64,000 bases of DNA from Albidovulum marisflavi (GTDB lineage Bacteria; Pseudomonadota; Alphaproteobacteria; Rhodobacterales; Rhodobacteraceae). The stretch is taken from assembly GCF_025751435.1 (NCBI RefSeq), contig NZ_JAOWKY010000001.1:1-64000 (forward strand), read 5' to 3'. A program made the position numbers and the translations under genes. Below the pieces are notes generated by a model. It searched no databases, was not told the origin of the DNA, and saw only the letters and a program-made list of their open reading frames with translations. Of this stretch, positions 18,384 through 28,226 are shown in pieces. Within the stretch, counting starts at the first letter, position 1. Each line of letters starts with the position of its first letter.

Positions 18384-19838
18384 ATGAGCATCTCATCAGC
18401 TCTGTCGAACGCCCTGAGTGGCTTGACGGCGGCCTCGCGCCGGGCGGACGTGCTGTCAGCCAATGTCGCGAACGCGCTGACACCGGGCTACGGCCGCCGC
18501 GAAGTTCGACTTTCGGCACTTTCTCTGGGCGGAAACGGTGCGGGGGTGCGCGTAGAGGGCATTACGCGCACCGTCAACACGACGTTAATTGGTGATCGCA
18601 GGTTGGCCGACGCCGACGCATCCAGCGCGGAGGTTCGCGCGCAGACCTTGAAAAGGATCGAGGATGCAATCGGCGACCCCACGGAACCCCATTCCCTTTC
18701 CGCGCGAATCGATGACCTTGAACGGGCGCTGGTGCTTGCCGCAGGTCGACCGGACAGCGAGGCCCGGCTGCAGTCCGTCGCAGGTAGCGCGGGCGCGCTT
18801 GCCTCGACGCTGCAGGATCTGACGCGCGAGATGCAGGACATCCGGATGGACGCCGATCAGGAGATCGCCCGGCAAGTCGACCTGCTGAACACGACGCTTC
18901 GACAGATCGACACGCTCAATGCGAACATCCTTGCGCAACGCGGCGCCGGCAGGGATTCGGCCGCGCTGATGGATCAGCGTCAGGTCCTTGTGGATCGCCT
19001 CGCCGCGATCGTTCCCCTTCGCGAAGTCGCGCGGGACCACGACCAGATCGCGCTATTCACGACGGGCGGCGCGATGCTTCTGGATGGCAACCCTGCCGAG
19101 ATCGGCTTTTCTTCCGTGGGCGTCATAACCCCGGACATGAGGCTTCAGTCCGGGGCGCTATCCGGCCTCACGATCAATGGCATGGCAATCGCATCGGACG
19201 AGACGGGGCCGTTGCGGGGCGGCAGTCTCGCTGCCTTCTTTAGCGTACGCGACCAGATCACGACGGACGCGCAGGCGCAGATTGACTCGCTTGCCCGCGA
19301 CCTTATCGACCGTTTTTCCGATCCGGGCACCGATCCCACATTGACGCCCGGATCGGTCGGACTGTTCACGGATCACGGCGGGCCCGTCGTCATTGCGAAC
19401 CAGGCAGGGCTTGCCGGACGGATCAGCCTGAACGGCGCTGTGGATCCCGCGAGGGGCGGCGCGCTTTGGCGTATTCGGGACGGTATTGGCTCCACGGCGC
19501 CGGGCCCCTCGGGCGATTCAACACGTCTTCAGGCGTTGACCGAGGTGATGGGCCAGGCGCGTATCCCTGCCGGCGGAAGCGCAACGGGTGTGGCCCGCTC
19601 GGCCTCGGACCTCGCATCCGATGTGCTTTCGCGGATCTCAGGTGCACGGCTCGCGGCCGAGTCCTCGGGCGCCCACGCCGCGGCGCGGCAGTCGGCTCTT
19701 GTCGATCTTGAACTTGCGGACGGCGTGGACACGGATGCAGAGATGCAGACCTTGCTTCTGGTAGAGCAGGCATTTGCCGCCAATGCGCGCGTGATTCAGA
19801 CCCTTGACGACTTGATCCAGCAACTGATCGGGCTATGA
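18384..19838 (+). CDS. flgK: Flagellar hook-associated protein FlgK
   Basis: A 484-residue HAP1 that joins hook and filament. The N-terminal rod-domain start (SSALSNALSGLTAASRRADV followed by LSANVANALTPGYGRREV) and the FlgK C-terminus (LLLVEQAFAANARVIQTLDD) are present. A helical D1 region lies around residues 90-200. Its stop overlaps the flgL start by four bases (ATGA), showing tight coupling. Confidence 0.94.
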   Translation: MSISSALSNALSGLTAASRRADVLSANVANALTPGYGRREVRLSALSLGGNGAGVRVEGITRTVNTTLIGDRRLADADASSAEVRAQTLKRIEDAIGDPTEPHSLSARIDDLERALVLAAGRPDSEARLQSVAGSAGALASTLQDLTREMQDIRMDADQEIARQVDLLNTTLRQIDTLNANILAQRGAGRDSAALMDQRQVLVDRLAAIVPLREVARDHDQIALFTTGGAMLLDGNPAEIGFSSVGVITPDMRLQSGALSGLTINGMAIASDETGPLRGGSLAAFFSVRDQITTDAQAQIDSLARDLIDRFSDPGTDPTLTPGSVGLFTDHGGPVVIANQAGLAGRISLNGAVDPARGGALWRIRDGIGSTAPGPSGDSTRLQALTEVMGQARIPAGGSATGVARSASDLASDVLSRISGARLAAESSGAHAAARQSALVDLELADGVDTDAEMQTLLLVEQAFAANARVIQTLDDLIQQLIGL

Positions 19839-20857
19839 GCATGACGCGCGTTTCCTTTGGTGATCTGGCTCAGTCGCAACTTCTTCGGCGCAGCAGCAGC
19901 GCAGCGGAAACGCGTCTCGCGCGCCTTGCCGCCGAACTGGCAAGCGGGAAAAGAAGCGATCTTGCCACCGCCACGGGGGGCGATTTCAAGCTTCTGGCAG
20001 GAATAGAACGATCCCTCGGCCTTCTGAAAAGCCATACCGCGACAGCACGGGAAGCCGCCTTGGCAGGGGGCGCCATCCAGGTCTCGCTGGAGCAGGTCCA
20101 GAGCGTTGTCGAGACTGCCGCCAACAATTTCGCGATCGCCGGCACCAACGGCGCCGCACAGGCGGTCAGAATCACTGCATCCGGGGCCGACCAGCAGCTT
20201 GCGGCGGTCGTGGCTGCGCTGAACGTCAACGTCGGAGAGCGCTATCTGTTCTCAGGCATCGCGACGGATCAGCGGGCAGTTGGCGGCGCCGAAGAGATGC
20301 TGTCATCGCTGATCGCTGCAACCACTGGAACAAGCACGGCAAGCGGCCTGCAAAGCGCCGTTCGGGACTGGTTCGACGCCCCGCCGGGCGGCGGCGGCTT
20401 TCTGGATGTCGTCTATGGCGGCAGCCCGGACGCCGGCGGCGGCTTCCCGATTTCGCCCGGAGTGGGCGCCACCTTCGCCGTCACCGGGGCAGACCCCTGT
20501 CTGCGCCGCTCGCTTGAGGGGTTGGCCATGGCCGTTCTGCTCGATCGGGGCATCCTGGATCAGGACGACGCGGCACGCTCGCAGGTGCTGGCTGCGGCGA
20601 GCGAGACCTTGATGTCGGCGGGCCAAGGCATTGCCGAACTTCGTGGTCGGATCGGCACGGTCGAGGCGGCGATCGATTCCGCCTTGATCCGAAACGACGC
20701 CGAGGTTTCGGCTCTGGAGATGGCCCGCGGCAGGATCGTTTCTGCGGATCCCTACGATACAGCCTCGGCCTTGGAGGAGGCGCGCAACCAGTTGGAAGCG
20801 ATCTATGCCCTGACGGCGCGTTTGTCGAACCTCTCGCTTCTGGAGTTCCTGAGATGA
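19835..20857 (+). CDS. flgL: Flagellar hook-associated protein FlgL
   Basis: A 340-residue HAP3, the second hook-filament junction protein. The flagellin-like N-terminus (ETRLARLAAELASGKRSDLA) and C-terminal helix (ARNQLEAIYALTARLSNLSL) form the paired D0/D1 helices. It overlaps flgK and flgI by four bases at each end. Divergent from model FlgL in the centre, as is usual in alphaproteobacteria. Confidence 0.9.
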   Translation: MSMTRVSFGDLAQSQLLRRSSSAAETRLARLAAELASGKRSDLATATGGDFKLLAGIERSLGLLKSHTATAREAALAGGAIQVSLEQVQSVVETAANNFAIAGTNGAAQAVRITASGADQQLAAVVAALNVNVGERYLFSGIATDQRAVGGAEEMLSSLIAATTGTSTASGLQSAVRDWFDAPPGGGGFLDVVYGGSPDAGGGFPISPGVGATFAVTGADPCLRRSLEGLAMAVLLDRGILDQDDAARSQVLAAASETLMSAGQGIAELRGRIGTVEAAIDSALIRNDAEVSALEMARGRIVSADPYDTASALEEARNQLEAIYALTARLSNLSLLEFLR

Positions 20858-21951
20858 GGCGTCTTGCTCTGCTGTTTGTGCTGCTTTTCCCACTCGCTGC
20901 GGCGGCCGCGCCTGTCAGGATCAAGGACTTGGCCGAGTTCGACGGCGTGCGGGGCAACGATCTGGTTGGTTATGGCCTTGTTGTCGGCCTGAATGGCAGC
21001 GGCGACGGGATCCGCAACGCGCCCTTCACTGAGGAGATCATGTCAAACCTGCTTGAGCGGCTCGGCGTCAACGTGACGGGCGAACAGTTCCGGCCCAAGA
21101 ACGTCGCAGCTGTCTTCGTGACCGCGGCCTTGCCGCCCTTCGCGCGCGCGGGCAGTCGCATCGACGTTTCGGTATCGGCCATCGGCGATGCGAAAAGTCT
21201 GCTGGGCGGGACACTGGTCATGACGCCACTCAACGCCGCGGACGGCCAGATCTATGCCGTTGCCCAGGGCGCGATCGTCGCCGGCGGTGCCGCGGCCGAG
21301 GGCGAAGGCGCCAAGATCGTGCAGGGCGTGCCGACCGCCGGCGTGGTCCCGATGGGCGCAAGGGTGGAGCGCGAGGTGGATTTCGAGCTTGGGTCGCTCA
21401 GCACCGTACGGATCGCGCTGAGGACGCCCGACTTTGCCACGGCCGAGCGGATCGAAGCCGCGATCAACGGCAACTTTGGCCGTCGGGTCGCGCAAATGCT
21501 GGATCCAGGCACCGTTGCCGTGGACGTCGCCGCCACCGGCTTGAACTCGACCGCGCACGCGCTTGGCAGGATCGAAGGTCTGCTTGTCGAACCGGAGCAG
21601 CGCGCAAGGGTTGTCGTCGATCAGCGTTCAGGAACGATCGTCATGGGCGAAGACGTGCGGATCAGCCGGGTTGCCGTCAGCCAAGGCGGCCTGACGCTCC
21701 GGGTCGAAGAATCGCCCCTTGCCGTTCAACCCAACCCCTTCTCGGACGGTCAGACAATCCTGGTGCCACGGACCCGCGCGACGATCGAGGAAGAAAGCGG
21801 AACAGGGTTGGCCGAGGTCTCGGCCGGCTCATCCCTGTCGCAGGTCGTGGCGGGGTTAAATGCCTTGGGGGTGTCGACCAGGGACATGATCGACATCCTG
21901 AAAAGCATTCACGCAGCAGGCGCGCTTCATGCGGACTTCATAGTGCATTAG
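20854..21951 (+). CDS. flgI: Flagellar P-ring protein FlgI
   Basis: A 365-residue periplasmic P-ring subunit with a clear Sec signal peptide (MRRLALLFVLLFPLAAAAA). The family start VRIKDLAEFDGVRGNDLVGY and GLVVGLNGSGDG are conserved, as is the C-terminus ALGVSTRDMIDILKSIHAAG with GALHAD. Full length. It ends the first flagellar block; the next gene (DUF1989) is not flagellar. Confidence 0.97.
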   Translation: MRRLALLFVLLFPLAAAAAPVRIKDLAEFDGVRGNDLVGYGLVVGLNGSGDGIRNAPFTEEIMSNLLERLGVNVTGEQFRPKNVAAVFVTAALPPFARAGSRIDVSVSAIGDAKSLLGGTLVMTPLNAADGQIYAVAQGAIVAGGAAAEGEGAKIVQGVPTAGVVPMGARVEREVDFELGSLSTVRIALRTPDFATAERIEAAINGNFGRRVAQMLDPGTVAVDVAATGLNSTAHALGRIEGLLVEPEQRARVVVDQRSGTIVMGEDVRISRVAVSQGGLTLRVEESPLAVQPNPFSDGQTILVPRTRATIEEESGTGLAEVSAGSSLSQVVAGLNALGVSTRDMIDILKSIHAAGALHADFIVH

Positions 21952-22048
21952 CAAGATGGTCCAATGGCAAGCCAGGGTGCAGACGATTGACCCTTTGCCC
22001 GACGCGGGTCTAGGTTGGCGCGCAATCGGCGGAACAAGGGGGCACGCC

Positions 22049-22906
22049 ATGTCAGAAAGCAATCGGACACCCGAGGATGCCGCGGCACGTCGGGCCGTTC
22101 GCCCGGTGATCTGCTACCCGGATGACGGCCTGCCGCCGGTCGACATCGAAGCGTATCGGTCCGTACGCGCGAGCGCGTCGAAGATGTCCGAGGTTATCGT
22201 ACCGGCCCGTGATGCGCGCGCATTCCATGTGCCGGCAGGCCATTTCTTTCGGATTACCTCGGTAGAGGGTCCTCAGGTGGGCGATCTTAACCTGTGGAAC
22301 GCCGCAAACCTTGCCGAGCGCTTCTTTTCCGGCAAGACCCGCGCGCTGCATGGGACGCATGTCGGCGTTGGGGACCGTCTTTGGTCCTGCCTACCCTATC
22401 TCAGGCCAATCGCAACGGTGGTCGCAGATACCCTGGCCTGGTATGGGACGGACCCCTATGGCGGACGTGTGCACGATGTGATCGGCACGCGCTGCGACCC
22501 CTACACGCATCGGCTTCTGTCGGGTGGCACCTACCACCATTGCTGCCATTCGAACCTGACGCGGGCGCTGGCAGCGGAAACCGGCCTACCTTTGGATCAG
22601 GCAGAGTTGCACGTGCACGACGTGCTCAATGTCTTCATGTGCACCGGGTTCACTGCGGACACGGGGCAGTACTTCATGAAGGCAAGCCCGGTTCGCCCAG
22701 GCGACTACTTGGAGTTCTTCGCCGAGATCGATCTCTTGGGTGCCTTGTCGGCATGCCCAGGAGGCGATTGTTCGTCTGAACATTCCAGCGATACCGCGCC
22801 CTGCTTTCCTTTGAAGGTCGAAGTCTTCCGCCCGAAGGCAGGCTCGCTGCAAGATTGGTCGTCCCCCGCGGTCAACAGCTACGATCGGACCCACGGAACG
22901 AAATAG
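22049..22906 (+). CDS. DUF1989 (urea carboxylase-associated family) protein
   Basis: A 285-residue DUF1989 protein. Seen: VPAGHFFRI, GDLNLWNAANLAERF, then TLAWYGTDPYGGRVHDVIGT and a group of possible metal ligands: Cys149 in RCDPYT, HHCCH at 163-167, HVHD at 188-191, and Cys236/Cys241 in CPGGDC. Homologues often lie beside urea carboxylase genes, but neither that enzyme nor allophanate hydrolase is next to it here. AAGGGGG precedes the chosen ATG; an in-frame start at 21956 would overlap the flgI tail region and is less likely. Function unknown. Confidence 0.85.
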   Translation: MSESNRTPEDAAARRAVRPVICYPDDGLPPVDIEAYRSVRASASKMSEVIVPARDARAFHVPAGHFFRITSVEGPQVGDLNLWNAANLAERFFSGKTRALHGTHVGVGDRLWSCLPYLRPIATVVADTLAWYGTDPYGGRVHDVIGTRCDPYTHRLLSGGTYHHCCHSNLTRALAAETGLPLDQAELHVHDVLNVFMCTGFTADTGQYFMKASPVRPGDYLEFFAEIDLLGALSACPGGDCSSEHSSDTAPCFPLKVEVFRPKAGSLQDWSSPAVNSYDRTHGTK

Positions 22907-22930
22907 GCGGCACACGAAGGCGCCGCCTAT
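22903..22930. terminator. Possible bidirectional stem-loop between convergent genes
   Basis: A 9-bp inverted repeat, ATAGGCGGC (22903-22911) and GCCGCCTAT (22922-22930), lies at the end of the DUF1989 gene and includes its stop codon. It faces the convergent permease gene that ends at 22953. No strong T tract follows on either strand, so terminator function is uncertain. Confidence 0.45.
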
Positions 22931-22952
22931 CGAGACAGGGTGTCCTGTTGCG

Positions 22953-24170
22953 TCAGGTCGGTGACATGCCGCGAAGACGCTCGGACCGCCGACGCAGGAA
23001 TTCCAGTGTCGCCAGGAGCGCGATCGAGATCGCCACCAGGATCGTCGCGACCGCGAGGATCGTGGGCGAAATCTGTTCGCGAAGGCCGATGAACATCTGC
23101 CAGGGCAGCGTCTTCTGCACCGCCGAGCCGACGAACAGCACGACCACCACCTCATCGAAAGAAGTGATGAAGGCGAACAGACCGCCAGAGATCACGCCCG
23201 GAAGGATCAGCGGCATCTGCACCTTGAAAAAGGTGCGTACCGGACCCGCGCCCATGTTGGCGGCAGCGCGCGTGAGCGACCTGTCGAAGCCGACGAGCGT
23301 GGCGGTCACGGTGATGATCACAAAGGGAATGCCAAGCACGGCATGCGCCAGGATCACCTTGATGTAGCCCGAAAGATCCTTGGAGAAGTGCAGCGTGTCT
23401 TCAAGAAAAACGCCCAGACGGGAGTAGAAGAAGAACATGCCGGTAGCCGAGATGATGAGCGGGACGATCATCGGAGAGATCAGCACCGCCATGATCGCCC
23501 GACGACCGGGTACATGGCTTTGCGACAGGCCGATCGCTGCAAGCGTTCCAAGCGACACGGAAATGATGGTGGCGAAGGGTGCGATGATGAACGAGTTCTT
23601 CAGCGGCCTCAGCCAGTCCGGGTTCGTGAGGAAATCCTCGTAGTGCTGCAAAGAGTAGCCTGCCGGATCAAGCGAAAGCATCGCCGGCGTGAAGGTGAAG
23701 AAGTTCTCTGCGTTGAAGCTCAGCGGGATGACAACCACGATCGGCGCGATCAGGAAGAAGAAAATAAGACCGCAGATCAGCCGAAAGCTGTTGTGCCACA
23801 GAACGTCGCCTTTGGTCGCGTAGACAGGCACGCTGGCGCGGTAGTCGCCAGAATGCAGCCAATAGGCAAACCAGCTGAGCACCAGTCCGACGATGGCCCC
23901 GAAGACGATACCCGCGATCCCTGACAGCGCCGCGCCCAGAAGCCCGGTGATGATGGCCCCGGTGACGCGTCCGGCACGACGCGATGGCGCGAAGCGGATC
24001 AGCAGGTAGGCAAGGACGACAGCGAACAGCGCCCCCAGCACGACGCCCAGCATCGGATTGTGCTTCGCAGTGCCGACAAGGTAACCAAGAAGGGCGCCGG
24101 CAACCGCGTTGAGCGGCAAGGTGAAACCGGTCAGGCTTGGCGTCGGTATGTTGACGGTCTTGATGCTCAT
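22953..24170 (-). CDS. Polyamine-type ABC transporter permease with N-terminal membrane extension
   Basis: A 405-residue PotC/YdcV-like inner-membrane permease. The core, from about residue 131, has the usual six helices and the cytoplasmic EAA loop (RAAANMGAGPVRTFFKVQMP) that docks the ATPase. Residues 1-130 are extra: a glycine-rich membrane region with helices near 17-33, 41-58 and 70-105 that PotC (about 265 residues) does not have. It is the last gene of the transporter operon, five bases after the other permease. Confidence 0.88.
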   Translation of the reverse strand: MSIKTVNIPTPSLTGFTLPLNAVAGALLGYLVGTAKHNPMLGVVLGALFAVVLAYLLIRFAPSRRAGRVTGAIITGLLGAALSGIAGIVFGAIVGLVLSWFAYWLHSGDYRASVPVYATKGDVLWHNSFRLICGLIFFFLIAPIVVVIPLSFNAENFFTFTPAMLSLDPAGYSLQHYEDFLTNPDWLRPLKNSFIIAPFATIISVSLGTLAAIGLSQSHVPGRRAIMAVLISPMIVPLIISATGMFFFYSRLGVFLEDTLHFSKDLSGYIKVILAHAVLGIPFVIITVTATLVGFDRSLTRAAANMGAGPVRTFFKVQMPLILPGVISGGLFAFITSFDEVVVVLFVGSAVQKTLPWQMFIGLREQISPTILAVATILVAISIALLATLEFLRRRSERLRGMSPT

Positions 24171-24175
24171 GCCGA

Positions 24176-25447
24176 TTACCCCAGTTTCACGTTATCGATG
24201 CCCACGATCTTGTCGTAGACGTAGTAGAGCAGGAGCACGGCAGCGAGCAGGATCGTTCCAAGCGCCGCAGCTAGCCCCCAGTTCAACGACGAGGAGATAT
24301 GGAAAGCGATCCGATTCGAAATGAACACGCCCTGCGTGCCGCCAACCAGTTCCGGCGTGATGTAGTAGCCGATCGCCAGAATGAAGACGAGGATCGACCC
24401 CGCGCCGATTCCCGGCACCGACTGCGGGAAGTAGACGCGCCAGAACGCCGTCCAGTTCGTCGCGCCAAGCGATTTCGCGGCGCGCAGATAGCTGGGCGGA
24501 ACCGTCTTCATCACAGAGTATAGCGGCAGGATCATGAACGGCAGCAGGATGTGCGTCATGGCGATGATCGTGCCGAACTGGTTGTTGATCATCACCAGCC
24601 GGTTGGCATCGTCGACCAGACCCACCCAGACGAGAAGGTCATTGATGACACCCTGCTGCTGCAGCAACACCTTCCAGGCGGAGGTCCGCACGAGCAACGA
24701 TGTCCAGAACGGCAGAAGGACAAGTATCATCAGGACGTTAGACGTCGAGGCGCGCAGGTTGGCCAGCAGCCATGCGACCGGATAGCCCAGCAGAAGGCAG
24801 GAACCAGTGATCAGCAGCGACATCCACATGGTCCGAATGAACAGGGTCGCATAGATGCGCTGCTCTTCGGGGCGTAGCTGAATGCCGGTCGCCGTGTTCT
24901 CAAGGTCCGCCGCGTTCAGGAAGTAGCCGCTTGTGTAGTGGCCGCTGTAGCGCTTGAGGGTCTTCCAGACCTCTATGTCGCCCCAGTCCTTGTCAGCTTC
25001 AATGAACTTTTCCTTGAAGGGTCCATCGGTTTCCAGGTTCCATTTGTTCACGTCGCGCCCGGTCGAGCGGAACAATGACGAAATGCCCGGATTCTCGTAG
25101 TTAAGTCGGGTTCCCAGCCTCGTGTGCACCTTGGCGTCGACTGCGGCAACCAGATCGACGGCAAAGGCCGCGTATACGTCTTCGCCGGGAAGTTCACCTG
25201 TCGTCGGGTCCCAGTTTTCCAGGGCGACAACCGTGTTCGGCAGCGTATCAGGAACGATATCGTTTTCGACCGAGCGCGACAGCATGTCGGCGATCGGCAT
25301 GACGAACGTCAGGAGGACGAAGATCAGGAGCGGCGCGATCAGCGCGAGCGCCCGGAGTTTCTGCCGCCGCAAAGCACGCGCCAGGGACCGCTTCAGTGGC
25401 GTTCCATCCGCAGCGAGCATCGGGCCTGAGTGGGTGGTCTCGCTCAT
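24176..25447 (-). CDS. Polyamine-type ABC transporter permease with large periplasmic loop
   Basis: A 423-residue PotB-like permease. TM1 is near residues 32-57. It is followed by about 140 hydrophilic residues (60-200), predicted to lie in the periplasm, before TM2; typical PotB proteins have a much shorter loop. The EAA loop (RAAKSLGATNWTAFWRVYFP) is intact. It pairs with the other permease to form the channel. It lies 85 bases after the substrate-binding protein gene, with a strong stem-loop in between. Confidence 0.88.
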   Translation of the reverse strand: MSETTHSGPMLAADGTPLKRSLARALRRQKLRALALIAPLLIFVLLTFVMPIADMLSRSVENDIVPDTLPNTVVALENWDPTTGELPGEDVYAAFAVDLVAAVDAKVHTRLGTRLNYENPGISSLFRSTGRDVNKWNLETDGPFKEKFIEADKDWGDIEVWKTLKRYSGHYTSGYFLNAADLENTATGIQLRPEEQRIYATLFIRTMWMSLLITGSCLLLGYPVAWLLANLRASTSNVLMILVLLPFWTSLLVRTSAWKVLLQQQGVINDLLVWVGLVDDANRLVMINNQFGTIIAMTHILLPFMILPLYSVMKTVPPSYLRAAKSLGATNWTAFWRVYFPQSVPGIGAGSILVFILAIGYYITPELVGGTQGVFISNRIAFHISSSLNWGLAAALGTILLAAVLLLYYVYDKIVGIDNVKLG

Positions 25448-25498
25448 CTTCTCCCCGTTTCATTCTTCTTGGTTGAAAAGCGACAAACGAATAGGTGG

Positions 25499-25519
25499 AC
25501 GGGGCCCCGCGGGCCCCGT
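25499..25519 (-). other. Intercistronic stem-loop between binding protein and permease genes
   Basis: ACGGGGCCC (25499-25507) and GGGCCCCGT (25511-25519) form a 9-bp GC stem with a CGC loop, 14 bases after the binding-protein stop. No T tract follows, so it is more likely a 3' stabilising or attenuating structure than a full terminator. Such structures often keep binding-protein mRNA more abundant than permease mRNA. Confidence 0.6.
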
Positions 25520-25532
25520 CCCGATAGTCAGA

Positions 25533-26627
25533 TCACTGAGCGAGCCAAGCCTGGAACTTCGCGTCGAGATCGTCGCGGTTGTCCGCCCACCAGGTGTAAT
25601 CGTAGATGTGCACGTTGGAGGCGTTGGCCGGGTCGGTCGGCATGTGCGGCGCCATGTCGATGCCAAGCACTTCATGCTTGCCAACCAGCGGGGCCGAAGA
25701 TGCACGGGCCGGGCCGTACGAGATGTACTTGGCCTGGTCGGCAAGACGCTGGGTGTCGGTCGCGAACTTGAGGAAGTCCATCACGACAGCCTCACGCTCG
25801 GGCGACAGGCCCGTCGGAACGATCCAGCCGTCGATGTCGTAGGACTGCATGTCCCAGAGCATGCCGATGGGCTGGTTCTGTTCGGCGATCGCCGAGAACA
25901 GACGGCCGTTGAAGGTCGAACCCATAACAACTTCGCCGTCGGCCAGAAGCTGGGGCGTTTCGGCGCCAGCGGTCCACCACACAACCTGATCCTTGATCGT
26001 GTCGAGCTTGGCGAAGGCACGTGCGACGCCCTCGTCGGTCGACAGAACGTCATAGATCTCTTCCTTGGCGACGCCGTCGCAGTAAAGAGCCCATTCAACG
26101 TTGTCGATCGGGCGCTTCTGCATCGAGCGCTTGCCCGGATACTTGGCAAGATCGAAGATGTCGCAGATCGAGCTGGGCGGCGTGTCGCCGACCATGTCGG
26201 TGCGATAGCCCCAGGTGGTCGAGTAGACGATCTGCGGCACGAAGCATTCGTTCACGCGGGTCGCGCCAAAGTCGGTGTCGGCATCGGTGCCATCCGGCGC
26301 GGCGGCAAGCTCGGTCGCGCCATCGATCGGACGGGCCAAACCTTCATCGCACAGGCGCATCGAGTCGGACACGGTCACGTCGACCAGGTCCCAGGTCAGG
26401 TTGCCCGCTTCGTTCATGGCGCGCAGTTTCGCAACGGCTTCAGCCGAGCTTTCGTCCCAGATGATGTTCACTTCCGGGTGCATGGCCATGTAGGGCTCTG
26501 CATAGGCCTTGAGCTGCGATTCCTGGTATGCGCCGCCCCAGGACACGAACGTGAGGTCGAGTGCGGAAGCCGCACCTGCCGACATCGCGAGCGCACTGGT
26601 GGCGAGCAAAAGGTGAGTTGTTCTCAT
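25533..26627 (-). CDS. ABC transporter substrate-binding protein, PotD-like
   Basis: A 364-residue periplasmic binding protein with a signal peptide (MRTTHLLLATSALAMSAGAA, cleaved near SALA/DLTF). The mature part begins LTFVSWGGAYQESQLKAYAE, typical of spermidine/putrescine-binding relatives. GGGAGAAA lies before the ATG at 26627; the open frame further upstream to 26702 is not used. The ligand is a polyamine or similar cation by family; it cannot be fixed from sequence. Confidence 0.9.
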   Translation of the reverse strand: MRTTHLLLATSALAMSAGAASALDLTFVSWGGAYQESQLKAYAEPYMAMHPEVNIIWDESSAEAVAKLRAMNEAGNLTWDLVDVTVSDSMRLCDEGLARPIDGATELAAAPDGTDADTDFGATRVNECFVPQIVYSTTWGYRTDMVGDTPPSSICDIFDLAKYPGKRSMQKRPIDNVEWALYCDGVAKEEIYDVLSTDEGVARAFAKLDTIKDQVVWWTAGAETPQLLADGEVVMGSTFNGRLFSAIAEQNQPIGMLWDMQSYDIDGWIVPTGLSPEREAVVMDFLKFATDTQRLADQAKYISYGPARASSAPLVGKHEVLGIDMAPHMPTDPANASNVHIYDYTWWADNRDDLDAKFQAWLAQ

Positions 26628-26667
26628 TGGTTTCTCCCTATCGGTTCCCGAAATATAGATGCCGAGC

Positions 26668-26689
26668 CGGGGCCCCGGGAAAAGCCCCG
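26668..26689 (-). other. Stem-loop between ATPase and binding-protein genes
   Basis: CGGGGC (26668-26673) pairs with GCCCCG (26684-26689), within a GC-rich run that also holds the palindrome CCGGGGCCCCGG. It lies between the ATPase stop at 26699 and the binding-protein start at 26627. Its role is unknown; it may affect processing or read-through into the binding-protein gene. Confidence 0.4.
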
Positions 26690-26698
26690 CCCAATGGG

Positions 26699-27799
<1,101 letters not shown>

Positions 27800-28226
27800 T
27801 TCATGCTCCCCGCTGTCATTCTACCCCGGTCTTCGCCGAAGTTGTCCTTACCTTAGGCAGTGTCGGCGCATCATGCAACTACACCGCCATCAGGGTGCCG
27901 CTATTACGACATATATGCCGCTCAACACGACATCGCAGCGCGTTGGGAGAGGGCTAGGCGCAGGGTGATCAGCCCGCAAATCGCAGGAAATGCACGGCAT
28001 CGCGATGTGCCGCCGGAAGACCGGCTGCGCAATTGCGCGGCTTTGGCGCCGGAGGGGTTAATTCGTTGCGCTGTGTGCAACAGATCGCTTTGAAGCGCAT
28101 GGGAACCCAATGCGAGGGCGAAGAGCCGCACCTTAGGGCTACGGCCTTGAAAGCCTTGTCTGAAGTGGCATGAAAGCGCGAAATCCCACGCAGCATCCGG
28201 CGTTTTAAACGCCTTGTTCCAAGCAC
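27800..28226. other. Intergenic region, 427 bases, no gene seen
   Basis: It lies between the MORN gene stop and the transporter ATPase start, both on the minus strand. Short ORFs of 77-85 codons occur on both strands but have no ribosome binding site, no family look and unusual composition, so I do not call them. It must hold the transporter promoter. A short inverted repeat, GGCGTTT/AAACGCC (28199-28213), lies just after the MORN gene but lacks a T tract. Nothing else is evident. Confidence 0.5.

Noticed and set aside
27860-28226. Short ORFs in the gap before the MORN gene
   Set aside because: No ribosome binding site, no known motif, and overlapping candidates on both strands.
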